This document shows positions 1-11,589 of a stretch of DNA of 64,000 nt, piece by piece. The notes under the pieces are model-generated. The model was given only the letters and a program-made list of their open reading frames with translations, ran no database searches and had not been told where the DNA came from. Positions within the stretch are counted from its first letter, which is position 1, and every line of letters begins with the position of its first letter. A program made the position numbers and the translations under genes. This stretch comes from Chinchilla lanigera (lineage: Eukaryota; Chordata; Mammalia; Rodentia; Chinchillidae): NCBI RefSeq assembly GCF_000276665.1, contig NW_004955429.1, positions 1,706,384-1,770,383 on the forward strand. Direction: 5' to 3'.

Positions 1-1254
1 TCACAAGGGAAGAATTATCTCTTACTGGCAATCTGTGAGCACCACTGAAAAATATTCCTCTGTGATCAAATTATAAATGCTTTCACATCAAACAAAACAT
101 CTCTTGTCTAAAGCCTGGGTGAAAATTGGAAGTCATTTTTTTTCTTACTTGGCATTTTGATATAACTATGCATTAATATCCAAATAATTCCATGTTTTCA
201 TATGCCAGGTGACAAATTGCATATGTGGAATGATGGCATTTATTAAGGGATATTAGAGACACCTAATGCATAACAAAAACTGAATATTGAAGTCTGATTT
301 TTATTCTACAGTTTTATATGTAGTTGACAAAAACCAGACAGAAAAAATTCTTCCAATATTGGAAGCACTCCCAAACTCAATTCTCTCATAACAATTCTCC
401 CATTATCCATGAAATCAAAGATGGAAGGAGTCACTAGTGCATTACTAAGGGGAAGCATAATTGTAAAACTATTGCAATTAATTTTGCTGAAATAATTTTA
501 TGCTGGTGAAAAATTAATACTTCCCTATGAAGATACAGTGAACAAAAATTTTAGGTCAAGTTGATCTATCAAGCATAAATGGATTACCAATTTGAACAAA
601 AAGGTAGACCATCCTATGTGATATTGTGTGTTTTTAGCATTTGTCTAAGAAAGTAAATGGATGTGAGCAACTATTTGAATGAATCTGCTCAATATCATTC
701 ATGATGTAGAAATGAAACAATTATTCCTTAAATATAAGGAATATGGTCTTAAAGTTATCCATATAATTACCTCATCTCTACATGCACTTTGGTTGATTAA
801 TCCTCTTTCTCAACAAGTTTAATTGAAGTATTTATCAATTATCTGTGTACCAGTCTCTCAATGATCCCTTTGGTAATGAGCAGGGCTTCTTCTAAAACCT
901 CAGATGTCTGAAGAATCGCGCTAAGCCTTGTGCAGCAAGGGCTTACATTGCTATTCAAGTCTTACATTCCCTGCCAGGCAGCCCCCCACACAGCCCCCTG
1001 TTCTCACCCCATCCCCTCATTCAGCTCATTAAGTCTTGTACTGCCGTTTCTGATTCCTGAAGCAACACATGCTAAAATTCTTCAGGACCCAGATGGATAC
1101 CACCTCTTGCATGAATTCTTCCCTAATATGGTTTGATTTTGGTTAACCTTTGTGAGGAGCTTAAAAGGATGATGTATATTTGTATGGGCTAATATGGAAA
1201 AATGTTCAAGATAAATAAAATGGAAACAAAATATCAGCACAAGAGAGTGTAGGT
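1..1254. other. AT-rich intergenic DNA, nothing recognised
   Basis: No gene, clear repeat or strong motif is visible. Open frames are under about 70 codons and lack any recognisable domain. Confidence 0.5.
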
Positions 1255-1620
1255 TATTCTCTAAACAGCACTGCCCAGATCCATTCTCTGATCTCAGGCC
1301 TTGATAGGCTCTGAAAAGAGCGAACTGGTCGGGTTCAGCCAAGAAAACCACAGAGAAGTTTGGGAGAGAGGAGAGACGTCAGGTGTTTCCCTTCCACTAT
1401 CTTCCGGCTTTGATGCAGCCCCAGAGCAATGGCTGGATTCCTGCTGAACTACATGCTGCTATAACAGAACTTCAAGGCTTTGTTTTCTTCCACTTGGCTC
1501 CTTCACGAAAGCAAGTTCTCTGTCCTGTGTGGTGGTTTTTCCAGCTGTTGCTACTTTCCAGGAGCCTCAGTCTGTCTTGAAGATCTACAATCCCAACAGT
1601 CACTGGTGCCAGTTTTAGCT
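1255..1620 (+). repeat. possible ancient mammalian repeat fragment
   Basis: A moderately GC-rich block (GAGAGGAGAGACGTCAGG, then a CCAGCTGTTGCT...CAGGAGCCTCA stretch) resembles old mammalian interspersed-repeat consensus that I associate with L1M-type 3' regions. The match is diffuse and the family is uncertain. Confidence 0.3.
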
Positions 1621-2299
1621 TTTTGAGGTTTTTAAGAATAGTTAAAATAATATCTCATGACTTTTACTCTTTCTTCAAGGGTTTCCAAAATCCCAAAATG
1701 AAAAATACACATTAAAAAAATACAACATTTTTCTCTTGTAATTATCATATAGCTCAGTAGGTCCACTGAATTTTTTACAACTTTATGACATATTAGCAAT
1801 CTTATGTTGCCTATATCTTGGAGTTTTTAAAATATTTCATAGCCTCATCATCACTCTGTAATTAGTCCAAAAACATTTTTAAAAGACTAGAATAATTAGA
1901 AATGGAAGGATTATGGAAAGCCTTAGAAGGCAATATCACTGTGAAACCACATCATTTCTACTTCCTCATTTCATTGCCCAAAGGATTGCATGGTCTTTCA
2001 AGGTTTGGAAGAACATTGGTCCCAATATCATTTTGGATTTTTGTAGCTCTCAATGATCATAGTTGAGAATTCTGAACTTTTCACTCCCTGTCCATAAGTA
2101 CTGGCAAAGAAAACTAACCAAAGAAAACTTTTCACACATGTCAACAGGAAGAAGCATCCAAGCATGCAGAGATTAGCTCTCCAGACTCCAATCATGATAA
2201 CAACCTTGATTTATACATGAAACTTCTGATTCTAAGTCTTCAGATAATGATAAGTTGGATGGATTGTTTGTCAACTAAGAAGATTTGAGTGATATTTAT
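1621..2299. other. unique AT-rich DNA
   Basis: No gene or repeat was recognised in this stretch. Confidence 0.45.
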
Positions 2300-2472
2300 C
2301 AGGAGCTGCAGAAAGGAGCACCAGAAAATTTAGGAATGGGGTGTGGGAAGGTAGAAAATTTCCAAATTGATTTGAATATTTATTCCACGTATACTTTTGA
2401 AAACAATATACATATAAAATTGGTTAATTTTATTTTGTATGAAATATGCCCCAATAAAACTAAAATTATTAA
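2300..2472 (+). repeat. old L1 (L1M-type) 3' end fragment
   Basis: The segment ends in AAATATGCCCCAATAAAACT after a TTAATTTTATTTTGTATG stretch, the usual shape of old mammalian L1 3' ends (GTATGTGAATTATACCTCAATAAA-like). It is directly abutted by an MLT1-type LTR on the minus strand. Confidence 0.45.
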
Positions 2473-2477
2473 TCATC

Positions 2478-2800
2478 TATTGCTATATTTTAAGTACTTC
2501 AAAACATAGTGGCTTAAAACAGCACGTTTCCTATCTTGGTTTGTTTGGATTTGAGATGTAGACACAACTTAGTTGGACCCTGTACCATCAAGTGTCTATC
2601 AGACAGCAGGTCCACGATGGGCTGCCAGTCATTATCACAAAACTCAGCCCAAGAAGATAACCTTCCAAAGGGGTGTTGACTGGATGCGGTTCCTTCCAGC
2701 ACACTGGTTAGCAGTTGGACTCAGTTCCTGTCACTCTCCACTGTGCCAACTTCTTCAGCAAGTGTTGACCCAACAACACCATAGCATGTGCTAGATAAGC
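2478..2800 (-). mobile_element. MLT1-type MaLR solo LTR, minus strand
   Basis: It starts with the reverse complement of the MLT1 3' end: TATTGCTATATTTTAAGTAC, then a GTGGCTTAAAACAGCA-like motif. Downstream it has GGTTCCTTCCAGCACACTGG and CAGTTGGACTCAGTTCCTG, matching the antisense MLT1 layout. It is strongly diverged, with no internal sequence and no second LTR. Seen: the motifs. Inferred: subfamily. Confidence 0.55.
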
Positions 2801-3850
2801 AGAAGTGACATGCTTTGTAACTTAATAATAGAAAAGGAGATCCCTCACCTTTGCTGAGCTTTCTCATCAGAACCAAGAAACTGAATCCAGCCTACGTTCT
2901 ACAGGACAGTGTTACCAAGGGTATCAATACTGGGGGCAGGAGGGTAGCTTTTGTAGCTATTTAGAAGTCTCCCTAGAACACATATTTTTCTGAAAACAAT
3001 CAGAAAAGATAGCTTTCTCAAATGAGATGTCTCTCATTTTGATAAAATGTTTTATGAAAGAATTCTTTATAGTAAAGTTCCTTTGCATTATGGCTTTGTT
3101 ATTACAGTAATACATTGTTTTTTAAAAAACTTTAAAATGTTTAAATCAATAAAAAAAAATGCAAAGGATCTATTAGACCCAGAGAGCAAATAGGGCCAAC
3201 TGTCAGTGCAAATATGCAGGTTAGCCCTGCCTGCACCTCTACAATTTGTCCCTTCACTGAGGTCTTTTCATTTGACTCATTCAGGTGGACTTTCTTTTCT
3301 TCAAGGACTCTGATTGATTGCAATAACACATAAAATTTGAACATAGTGTTTTTTTAAAGCATCACAGTTTCGAAGAAGGAAAAGAGCTAAGACTTACCAT
3401 GAGACTCGCTTCACATCGCAATGACTATAAAAGAATTCTTCAGAAAAGATGAATGCAAGGGGGACAGCACATTTCCACACACCTGCGATATCTGGATATA
3501 GATGCTCCAAAGCAAACTGCTTAGAAGAACAAGTATTTCCCCTGTAAGGTTACTTGTTTTGTTCATTTATCAATTTTTAAATGGCATCAAAATTTGTGGG
3601 TGGAGTTCAAACTCTCTCTCTGGAAATGGACACCTCAAGAAGTAACATGTGGTTTGTTTCATCTTCACCTTATCAGCCACCTCAGGGATGTTTTCTTACA
3701 CAAACACCCATCAGAGATCTAGGAGGCCTCTTCCAGTACCTAAAATTCCACCCACTTCATGCAGAGCCAGATTCTTCCATTCTTTCTCTCTGACTCAGTT
3801 TGAACAACATCAGAGATCATGATGCATAAATTCCTGAGGAGGTTGTTTGT
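2801..3850. other. unique DNA, nothing recognised
   Basis: No recognisable gene or repeat. Short open frames show no domain. Confidence 0.45.
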
Positions 3851-3879
3851 TCACAATGACACAGATTTTAAAACAGGTA

Positions 3880-4110
3880 GAGAGAAAGGTAACTTGAGCG
3901 TGGAAGAGTGCCACCTTCAGCTCTGGTTTCACCAATCAGTGTGGGCCTTTCATTGGGTGAATCCTGTTAGATCTGTGAGAGTTGAGGTAGACAGTAATTA
4001 CCACTTCCCGCTGAGCTTCAGATAACACCAAGCACTATTTATCCTGCTTTCCCCATGCACACATACCTACAATAAAGTTCAGCTTGAGTCCAAGCCACTC
4101 CTTACTTGTA
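3880..4110 (+). promoter_or_regulatory. LTR-like block with CCAAT, TATA-like and poly(A) signals
   Basis: ACCAATCAG near 3930 and an inverted CCAAT (ATTGGG) near 3953 are followed by CTATTTATC near 4036 and CAATAAAG near 4070. This order resembles the U3-R part of a retroviral-type LTR. No TG...CA ends or target duplication were found, so it could be chance in unique DNA. No function is claimed. Confidence 0.3.
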
Positions 4111-5274
4111 GTGAACTGTCTTGTACTCTGGTCAGTGCCTTGGTGTCACTCACTCTAGGGTATCCCTTGCTTCAGGTTCCTTCCTTCCTGGCACAGCATA
4201 TTCTTGTCACTCAGAACCCATTTTCTGCCCATACCTTCCACCCAAGATCCAAAGTCTCTCCTGTCTAATCTAAGCTCTCACTATGTGCTGTGTCAATAAC
4301 ATTTGCAGGTTTAAGGTAAAATAACTGGAACCTTTCTCCTTCTTGACAACTCCTTCATGATCAAAGGGCCATTCTTACTACTTTAGCAACCTTAGCCTCT
4401 GAATTTTTTTCTTTCCTTTCTAAATTGAGAAATTTCAACTTTTCCCTAATGGAAACACTTCATGGCTTTTCTTTGGTATATCTGAAAGGAGGATTACCAG
4501 CCTCACTACCTTTGAGCTTTGAGGTCACTGTTAAGTAAAATGAGTGTTACTTGAACACCAAGATAGTGGCAGTCAGTGAGTCAATCAAGTAACAAAAACA
4601 GCTACTGAAAGACTGTATGTGCGAATGTGCAGGACAAAGGGATGATTTATACCCTGGCCAGAATGGTGTGCAAGTTCTTGAGCTACTCAGAATAATACTC
4701 AATTTCAAATGCATGAATTGTCTCTGGAATTTCCTATTTAATATTTTTAAACCATGGTTGACCTCCGAAAGTACAACTATAGACAGGGGAATTTACTATA
4801 ACATCAATCTTCAAATTTGAGGTGGATTCTCAAATTAATACATTTTATAAAATATGCAAGGGGCAAATTAGATTGACAGTAGGACTACTGTGTCCCTAGA
4901 AAATCATGGAAAGATGCTTTTTTACCTGTGATTTGCGATGACTTCAGACTGGCCCTCCCACACACCAGAGACATTAATGAACTCTATGACTTGCACAAAT
5001 TCATATCCTCTATCAGCACAAGTTCACTTCTCTAAATTTCCTGAAGGATTTACTTCACAGAGTTTTGAAAAACACTAAACTAAAAAGAAATCACTGTTGC
5101 CCATTTCTGCCTTTCTTTCTCTTCTTTTTCCTACTCTTGCCTAAGTGAATTTGTTCAATAAAGAGTAGTAGAAAGGAAATTACTCTATTGTGGACATCTT
5201 GGCCAAAGCTGGAAGGTTCTAAAGCTGTCAGGCATTTAGAACAATTTCTATTTTCAAGGTGTGTGGTTGCCTAA
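4111..5274. other. unique DNA, nothing recognised
   Basis: A pyrimidine-rich block at 4125-4330 is faintly L2-like but too weak to call. The rest is featureless AT-rich sequence. Confidence 0.4.
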
Positions 5275-5440
5275 TCTCTTCAGTCCCCACAGGTGCCATA
5301 AAAGAAGATTACCACTTCGCTAATTTTACAGATAAAAAGTCTGAAGAGAGACAAAGACTGGCAATTTAGAAGCACAGCTGTCAGTACCAAATTGAATCTA
5401 TTTGTACCTACAAGTAACTGTACATCCAGTGCTTAATCTT
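5275..5440 (-). repeat. MIR SINE fragment, minus strand
   Basis: The segment AATTTTACAGATAAAAAGTC followed by an AAGCACAGCTGTCAGTA-like stretch corresponds to the antisense MIR core (TTTACAGATGAGGAAACTGAGG ... CACAGCTAGTAAGTG). It is heavily diverged, as expected for this ancient family. Confidence 0.45.
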
Positions 5441-5473
5441 ATAAAAAGAAAGGAAAAGGAAAAGAAAAAAGGA
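5440..5473. repeat. purine-rich A/G low-complexity tract
   Basis: Runs of AAAGAAAGGAAAAGGAAAAG. A simple purine tract with no other signal. Confidence 0.7.
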
Positions 5474-5684
5474 CAGTTGCAAAGGTAAGTGTTGTGGCTG
5501 ACAAAGCTTAAAAATTTTTAAGAAATTATGCTCCCCTTTCTAAAGATTCTCTAGATAATGATTTATTTCAGAGAATCCCTGATCGATGTTAGAGTAGATA
5601 ACATCATACGTTTCTTTACTTAATGGTGTGGACCCATCACAGGAGAGATGAATGGTAATAATTTCAATTTATGTTTTTCTGCTT

Positions 5685-6660
5685 CTCAGATGAAGAAATA
5701 TGGAGAACAAATACAAGAAAAATGTTCAACATTATTGGTCATTTAAGAGATACAAATTAAAACAACACAGATTCCATCTCACCCTAGTAAGAATGGCTAG
5801 CATCAAGAAATCAACCAACAACAAATGGTGGAGGGGCTTTGAGGGGAAAAGCATCCCTTCTCCGCTGTTGGTGGCAATACAGACTGGTGCAACCACTTTG
5901 AAAATCAGTCTGGAGATTCCTCAGAAAATTAGAATTAGAGGTCCCATTTAACCCAGCCATTCCCCTTACAGGTACTTTCCTGGAAGAATTAAAAACATCA
6001 TGCCACAGCAATCTTTGTGCACCCACGATTATAGCAGCATAATTTGTCATAGCAAAATCTTGGAAACAACCCAAACATCCATCAACTGAGAAGTGTATAA
6101 AAAAGATGTGGTGTTTTTATACAATGGAGTATTGCTCATCTAAAAAGAAAGATAAACTTGAGGCTTTTATAGGTAAATGGATGCAACTAGAGACCATACT
6201 CACAAGTGAAATAAATCAGATTCCCATGTGCAAATACTGTATTGTCTCCCTAGTGTAAGAACCTGAAAGAGTAAATAAAACCTGACAGGTACAGTAGATA
6301 TTGTGGAAGAGAAAGAAATTACTCAATAGGAAAGAACAACTGGGATGACGGAAAGGAGAAAAGAAAGAAGGAAAGGAAAAACATATATATGTATATATAC
6401 ACAAGATAGCTAAGATAATTGTACTCCTAATTTCTATTGGTTTATTGAAGGGAACAGGTAATGTTTAGTTGTTTGGTCAATCTTGAATGCCTATACCTGG
6501 TAATCTGAGCAACTACTCTGAAGATAATAATAAGTAATCCAACAACCATTGTTGATTTCTTATCACCTTGTTTTGAAATTCTGTATTAGTTTTATAGTTT
6601 TTGTGTTGTTTTGTTATTTTGTTTTTGTTCTTTTCTCTTTAAGATTAAAAAAAAATTATG
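5685..6660 (+). mobile_element. 5'-truncated LINE-1, ORF2 end plus 3' UTR
   Basis: The left part matches the end of mammalian L1 ORF2: TACAAATTAAAACAACACAG, then AGAATGGCTAGCATCAAG, TGTTGGTGGCAATACAGACT and TACAATGGAGTATTGCTCAT. A 3' UTR-like part with A/G-rich and AT repeats follows, ending in an A-rich tail near 6650. Stop codons and frame breaks run through the ORF2 remnant, so it is a dead 5'-truncated copy. L1 is the source of reverse transcriptase for SINE insertions like those elsewhere in this window (family knowledge). Confidence 0.85.
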
Positions 6661-7110
6661 TTTCCCTGGACCTCTAGAACATTTGTTCTCTGACCACCTA
6701 ACATGAAAACTGGAGTCTCCTTATCCCAGTATGTCAGGGCCAGTTCCTTCTGATGCTTTAAATTCCCTTGATCTTTTACAGTTTATTACAACTCCCAGCC
6801 AGAAATTCTTCTACTGTTGTCCTCTCCTCTCTTCCTCTTCCAGGGTCACCCAACCCTCATGAAAACATAAAAGCTCTCAGTTCTGATCCTCAGCATTTGG
6901 TAATAATTATCCAGGTGGAAAAATCGGTGTATCATTTCCAATATATTCCTTAAAGTATGTCAGCTTTTTGGTTTATTGAGACCACAATCAGATCATGGGG
7001 CACCCCCACCAAGACAAACACTTTTCTTAGTTTCTTTTTTTTTCCTCTTCTCCTCCACCCACACCCTAGTTTCTCATTATCGTCACAATTAAATCCAAAG
7101 TCCTCTTCTG
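6661..7110. other. unclassified, possibly L2-related
   Basis: C/T-rich sequence of the kind seen in L2 upstream regions, with no firm match. No gene is visible. Confidence 0.3.
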
Positions 7111-7114
7111 ACAG

Positions 7115-7142
7115 AACACACACACACACACACACACACACA
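7115..7142. repeat. (CA)n microsatellite
   Basis: An uninterrupted CA run of about 13 units. Such tracts are usually polymorphic. Confidence 0.95.
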
Positions 7143-7144
7143 AG

Positions 7145-7450
7145 CTCCCTCTGCCGCTGTAAACTCTCAGATCCTATATTCTTATTTTAGCTATCTACCT
7201 GCCCTTCCTCAAACATGACACCCAAACTGCAGTAGCACTAAAATGACTCATTCATCTGAAAGAATCCTTATCCTTTAAGCTAGTCAATCCTTTAGGCTTG
7301 TATCAAATACCACTTCAGGAGGTCTTTTCCGATCTCCTTGCCCCTCTCTGTCTTCCATATACTAGTGGAAATTGCTTCCGCGTTATAAATCGTATCACAG
7401 TATATCTGCTCTTAGACTTGTTTGCTGTATCCCCCTCTGAGCTAATTTGC
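7145..7450 (+). repeat. L2 (CR1-like LINE) 3' fragment
   Basis: TCCTTTAAGCTAGTCAATCC, AAATACCACTTCAGGAGGTC and a CTGTATCCCCCTCTGAGCT-like stretch follow the L2 3' layout (CCTTTAAGACTCAGCTCAAATGTCACCTCCTC ... CACTGTATTG). Ancient and diverged. Confidence 0.45.
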
Positions 7451-7699
7451 TAAGGTTGCCCAATTAATTTCCATGGTGCTCCAGATGATGTTTTGGAAGG
7501 GGCAGGAAACTAGTAAACATTTCTGAGCCATACTGTAATCTGATGACTCAAAGGGTATGGCTGTCTACCTCAGCTTTTTGGTCTGAATTCAAGTCCATTC
7601 TTATATGCATGCCATATTTTCACCCAACACTCAACATGCCTCATTTATTTGTAATCAGATGTCTACAGGCCATTTTTGTGTGCATGTCTATTAGCAAGC

Positions 7700-8349
7700 T
7701 AAAGTACCACCTGCCATAGTCAAACTCTTGCTGAGGCCTCAAAACACTGCTGCTTCAGTTTTCCTCATCCCAGCAAAGTGCCCAGTGGCTCAAGTGGGGA
7801 AACACAGATCACCTCCGACTGGTCTTCTTTTCTCACATCCACAGCCCTTGTCACATCTTGTTAATACTGTCTTCAAATATATCTATCCTGAAGCTCACCC
7901 CTTCTCACCGCCCTTCCTGAGGCCATCCAAGGATAAACCCATTACCCAGCCCACTGGGACAATGACCAAATGGAATTTTGCTACTTCATCAGCCCGACCA
8001 ACTGTGTGGAGCAGTCATTTTAAGTAGTCTTAAAATGTGAACAGGCCAGATCACTTCCCTCTTGCCTTTACTACTATAGTATGCTCCCCCCTTGCCCATC
8101 TCTGTCCTGTTTTATTTGGTTTGCGTGATTGCCTCCCACTCTCCACCTCCACAATGCCCTGAGCTGAGTGCGGCTGCTTGTCTTGACTTCTAGCTTTGCA
8201 TTAGTTTGCTGTTACTAATGTAGCTTTTTCCTTTTCTTTAGAAACCTGATTTCCTGTATCTGTCTAACCACAGCTCCCATCCCACTTCTCCAGGAGGACC
8301 TTCCCTGATATCACTGCGTCACAGCGATCTCTGAAAGGCTATCTTCTTG
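7700..8349 (+). repeat. L2-like LINE fragments
   Basis: CAGGCCAGATCACTTCCCTC near 8042 and CCTTCCCTGATATCACTG near 8299 resemble L2 blocks (CAGATCATGTCACTCCCCTG; CCTTCCCTGACC). The match is patchy, with unrelated stretches between. A younger ID SINE is inserted at the right end. Confidence 0.35.
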
Positions 8350-8446
8350 GGCTGGGGATATAGCTCAGCAGCACAGCGCCTGCCTGGCAAACACAAGGTC
8401 CGAAGTTTAATTTATGGATAAAAAAAAAAAAAAAAAAAAAAGCCAT
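8350..8446 (+). mobile_element. ID-type tRNA-derived SINE with 20-bp TSD
   Basis: Body GGCTGGGGATATAGCTCAGC...GCCTGCCTGGCAA carries the pol III A box, followed by a degraded B box (CGAAGTTTAATTTATGG) and an A tail of about 22. It is flanked by a 20-bp direct repeat, 8330-8349 and 8447-8466, with a single C/T difference. That proves target-primed insertion and fixes the boundaries. The near-perfect duplication suggests a fairly recent insertion, although the B box is already decayed. Confidence 0.93.
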
Positions 8447-8466
8447 TCTGAAAGGCTACCTTCTTG

Positions 8467-9970
8467 ATTAAAATCCCTTTACTTCCACTTACGAATCGTG
8501 AACAATTTGCTTTGCAACTAATTTTGAATTGTCAATAAAAGCTGAATCAGAGGGTAGAATTCATTCATCCATTGCTAAGAGATCCAGGAGAAAAATATTT
8601 ACTGTGAAGTGCTATTAATTATTTTCCATAGCAGAAAGCCATGCTGTGCTTTTGAAACATTTAAACTTTAACTAGTGACTAGGGAAATGTCATTACAAAA
8701 GTTGTGGGAGGCCGTAGCATCTTGCCATCATTAAAGTTTGTCTTTCTACTTCTGTTTTTCTATGAAACAAAAGAAGGCAAAGAGGAAACAGGGAAATGAG
8801 CAGAGAAGGGACTTTCCGTGAAGAGAATTTTTTGGGAAGGTCCAACAAAGCCTTCGCTGCCCTTGCCAAAGACCCCAAGTAGCCTACCCGGAACCCATAC
8901 TGTCTGGAGAATGTATGGAAACCTCCCTGAGGGTACCCAGAGCTTACAGAATATACTTGTGCTTGTGATGATTTACAGTATACAGAGTACTAAACCAAGA
9001 AAAAAGTTTGATTATTCTGAAGATATCATTTGGATACCTTTATTTACTCTCAAATTGAAACTAACCAAATGATAACACAATGAAATAAGGACAAAAATAA
9101 GATTTCTATATAGTTTTATCAATTAATTACAAATCATTGTAGATTCTATATGACCATTCATTCAAGATTGGGACAACCAGAATGTGGCAAACATTGACAG
9201 CAGAGTTCTCATAAAACACCTCAACTCTTTGCTTGGTGTAGAAATGAAACACAACATCAAAAGTCATCTAAACTATATACTAATCATATCTAAATTGTGT
9301 GAAAAATAAGCTAATGGAAAAGAAAACTAATAGGGTTGAAACTAACCGTACTTATATTCTGTCCTATAAGAAGAGATTGACCGCTGACTGCAGATCTTGA
9401 TTAGAATTGAGATCTAAGTGCCACTTGGTAATATTATATGTTAAATAATGAAATATGTGAAATCTGTGCTCCTAGTATATCAATCTACAACTACAGTGGT
9501 AGACTCACAAATCTAGATTACTGCTTGAGTTTACAATCCCATTTTAGCAATCTAGATCAAATTTAATGCACATGTATTAAATGTTGACCAGATTAACATA
9601 ACAAGAAAAAGCTTTATATTTTGTCATACAATTTTTCATTAGTTAGACTATTTTAAATGCCTAGTGGCATCTGTATTATAGTCAATTAGTGTCTTAGGAG
9701 AAGGAGGCTTTATTGTTTAATTTTTTTGCTTCTCAACAGAACAATTAGCACATTGTTCACAATATAATGAGAATATGAAATATATATGTATATATGAATA
9801 ACAGTCTCTATATAAGTTGATCATTAATTGCAAATCCTATACATTTTACATGGACTTTAAATATATTTATTGTTGTGGTCAGATCATTCTAGAGTTCAGT
9901 ATTTCAAGTTAAACCATAATATTTGCCATAATTGCAGTAGTAATGCCTTATATTCATGTAGGAATAGAGT
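8467..9970. other. AT-rich unique DNA
   Basis: No gene or dated repeat was recognised. A short ATATATGTATAT run lies near 9780. Confidence 0.45.
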
Positions 9971-9974
9971 TTAT

Positions 9975-10165
9975 AATGTTTTCCCATATTATTTTCCCAT
10001 AAATCATTCCTATTTAAGTGTTTTAATTCCTTTTTAGGTATAAAGAAGCTCTGGCTCTACAAAGGTCATTATAAACTGCACAATTATATAGCTCATTTAG
10101 GGACAGAGGTAACCTTTAAGTCACATATCCTGGCTTCTAATTCTGTGGTCTTTATGCTATATCTT
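9975..10165 (-). repeat. MIR SINE fragment, minus strand (degraded)
   Basis: AGGTATAAAGAAGCTCTGGC, then ATTATATAGCTCATTTAGGG and TATCCTGGCTTCTAATTCTG follow the order of the antisense MIR core and 5' part. Strongly decayed. Confidence 0.35.
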
Positions 10166-10599
10166 AAGTGCTCCTAACTCTTCACAAGGTAAGTCTGATT
10201 CTGTTACATAATTATTTCATTTAATTTTGACACATTTCTTCCTCATCTCCTCTGAAGTTTCTTCACTAAAAAAATGTGCCAGAGCATGACCATCTTCTCA
10301 GTGACCCTTTCTAAAGACAAACCTGGGAAGACAGAAGCAGGAACACTGTTCGAACGAAAGATACCCAGCTCGGTGTTGGCATTGCTGCATCTCAGTTGTA
10401 TAAATGTCACTTACACTCTGAGCCTCAGCTTCCTCCTGTGTTGTAAAAAAGAATGATAAAGAACTAACTTCATAAGGCTGAAAGCTGAAGAAATAAAACA
10501 GTTCTGCATAACAGCAAGCTAAAATTTATAGGTTTACCTATTTAGCAAATAGAGCCTAACTCAAGAGCTCCATAGGAAGTCAAGACAAAATGTCCTGGT

Positions 10600-10965
10600 A
10601 ATGAAAAACTTCAGCAACAGCAAAAAAAATGTATTCGGTGCCTCTCCCATGCCAGTCCATACACAGGCAAGACTCCCAGCTTCGTGGAAGCCACTCTGTC
10701 ATTAATAAGCAAAGCACGTAAAACATTCCACAGTGTTGTGCATCTTCTACTATAAGCAAGAAACAGAAATAAAGCACGGAGAGGGTGAGCAGGGCAAGAT
10801 AAGGGACAGGAATTAAGCACTGACTCAGAGGTGTCTTGAGGTGAAAACATTCTAGACAGAGGCAAACTCTGAGACAAAATATTCAGTGAGGAAAGCGTGC
10901 TTACAAGATGAAATCCAGAGGTCACAGAGAAGTTATCAGGTAGGTACACACTGTGCAAGGCTGTG
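10600..10965 (-). repeat. ancient L2/CR1-like fragment, minus strand
   Basis: GAAACAGAAATAAAGCACGG, then GAGGTGTCTTGAGGTGAAAA and ACATTCTAGACAGAGGCAAA parallel an old mammalian repeat read antisense (AAATAAAGCAGGG ... GACATTTGAGC ... GCATTCCAGGCAGAGGGAA). A 166-codon minus-strand frame here is explained by this repeat. Confidence 0.4.
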
Positions 10966-11119
10966 AAGCACAGCAAACTCCCAGGGAAATGGGGCATCCT
11001 CAAAGGATTTTGAACTGCATGGAGGTCTGATGGCTGATCTGTTGAGAACACATGGAAGAGCAGGAGGCAGGCAGCCCCAAGCCCCCAGTGGTCCCTACCT
11101 CTTGCTGTCATGCCTATCT

Positions 11120-11580
11120 GTGATACCTTTCCCTGGAGTGTGTGCTAGATTTATGGACTTGTTCTTAACGAATAGAATACCATGAAGTGTTGGAAGGCCA
11201 CTTCCAAACTTAGGCTATGCAAAGACAGTGAGGGCGATCACTCACTCTCTTGCTCACTCACGCTGTGGGAAGATGGCTGCATGGAATTGGAGGTGGCCTC
11301 TAATCAATCGCTCGGAAGAAACAGAAACCCTCAGCCAACCAACTGGTGAGGGCCAGAGTCCTGTTAGCAGCCTTGAGAGTGTGCTTGGAAGCAAACCCTC
11401 TAGTGGAACCTTCAGAGGGGACTGATCTCTTGATTTCATGAAGGATCCTGGGTTACAGGCATTCAGCTAATACACACTTAGATTCTTTGCCCAGAGACAC
11501 TGCAAGACAAGAAATATCATTGCTCTAAGCCACTGAGTTTTGGGGAATTTGTGACACAGCTGTACAACACAGTACCCAGA
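11120..11580 (+). mobile_element. MLT1-type MaLR solo LTR, plus strand
   Basis: GAATAGAATACCATGAAGTG near the left, a CTCTCTTGCTCACTCACGCT stretch in the middle, and the diagnostic end CTAAGCCACTGAGTTTTGGG followed by GTGACACAGCTGTACAACA match the MLT1 LTR layout. Solo LTR, no coding remnant. Confidence 0.65.
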
Positions 11581-11589
11581 GACTGAGGA

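Noticed and set aside
8350..8446. A tRNA gene
   Set aside because: A and B boxes belong to an ID SINE with an A tail and target duplication. No complete cloverleaf or terminator.
10611..11111. 166-codon minus-strand frame
   Set aside because: Overlaps an old L2-like repeat, and composition is biased to S/L/P/C as in antisense repeat frames.
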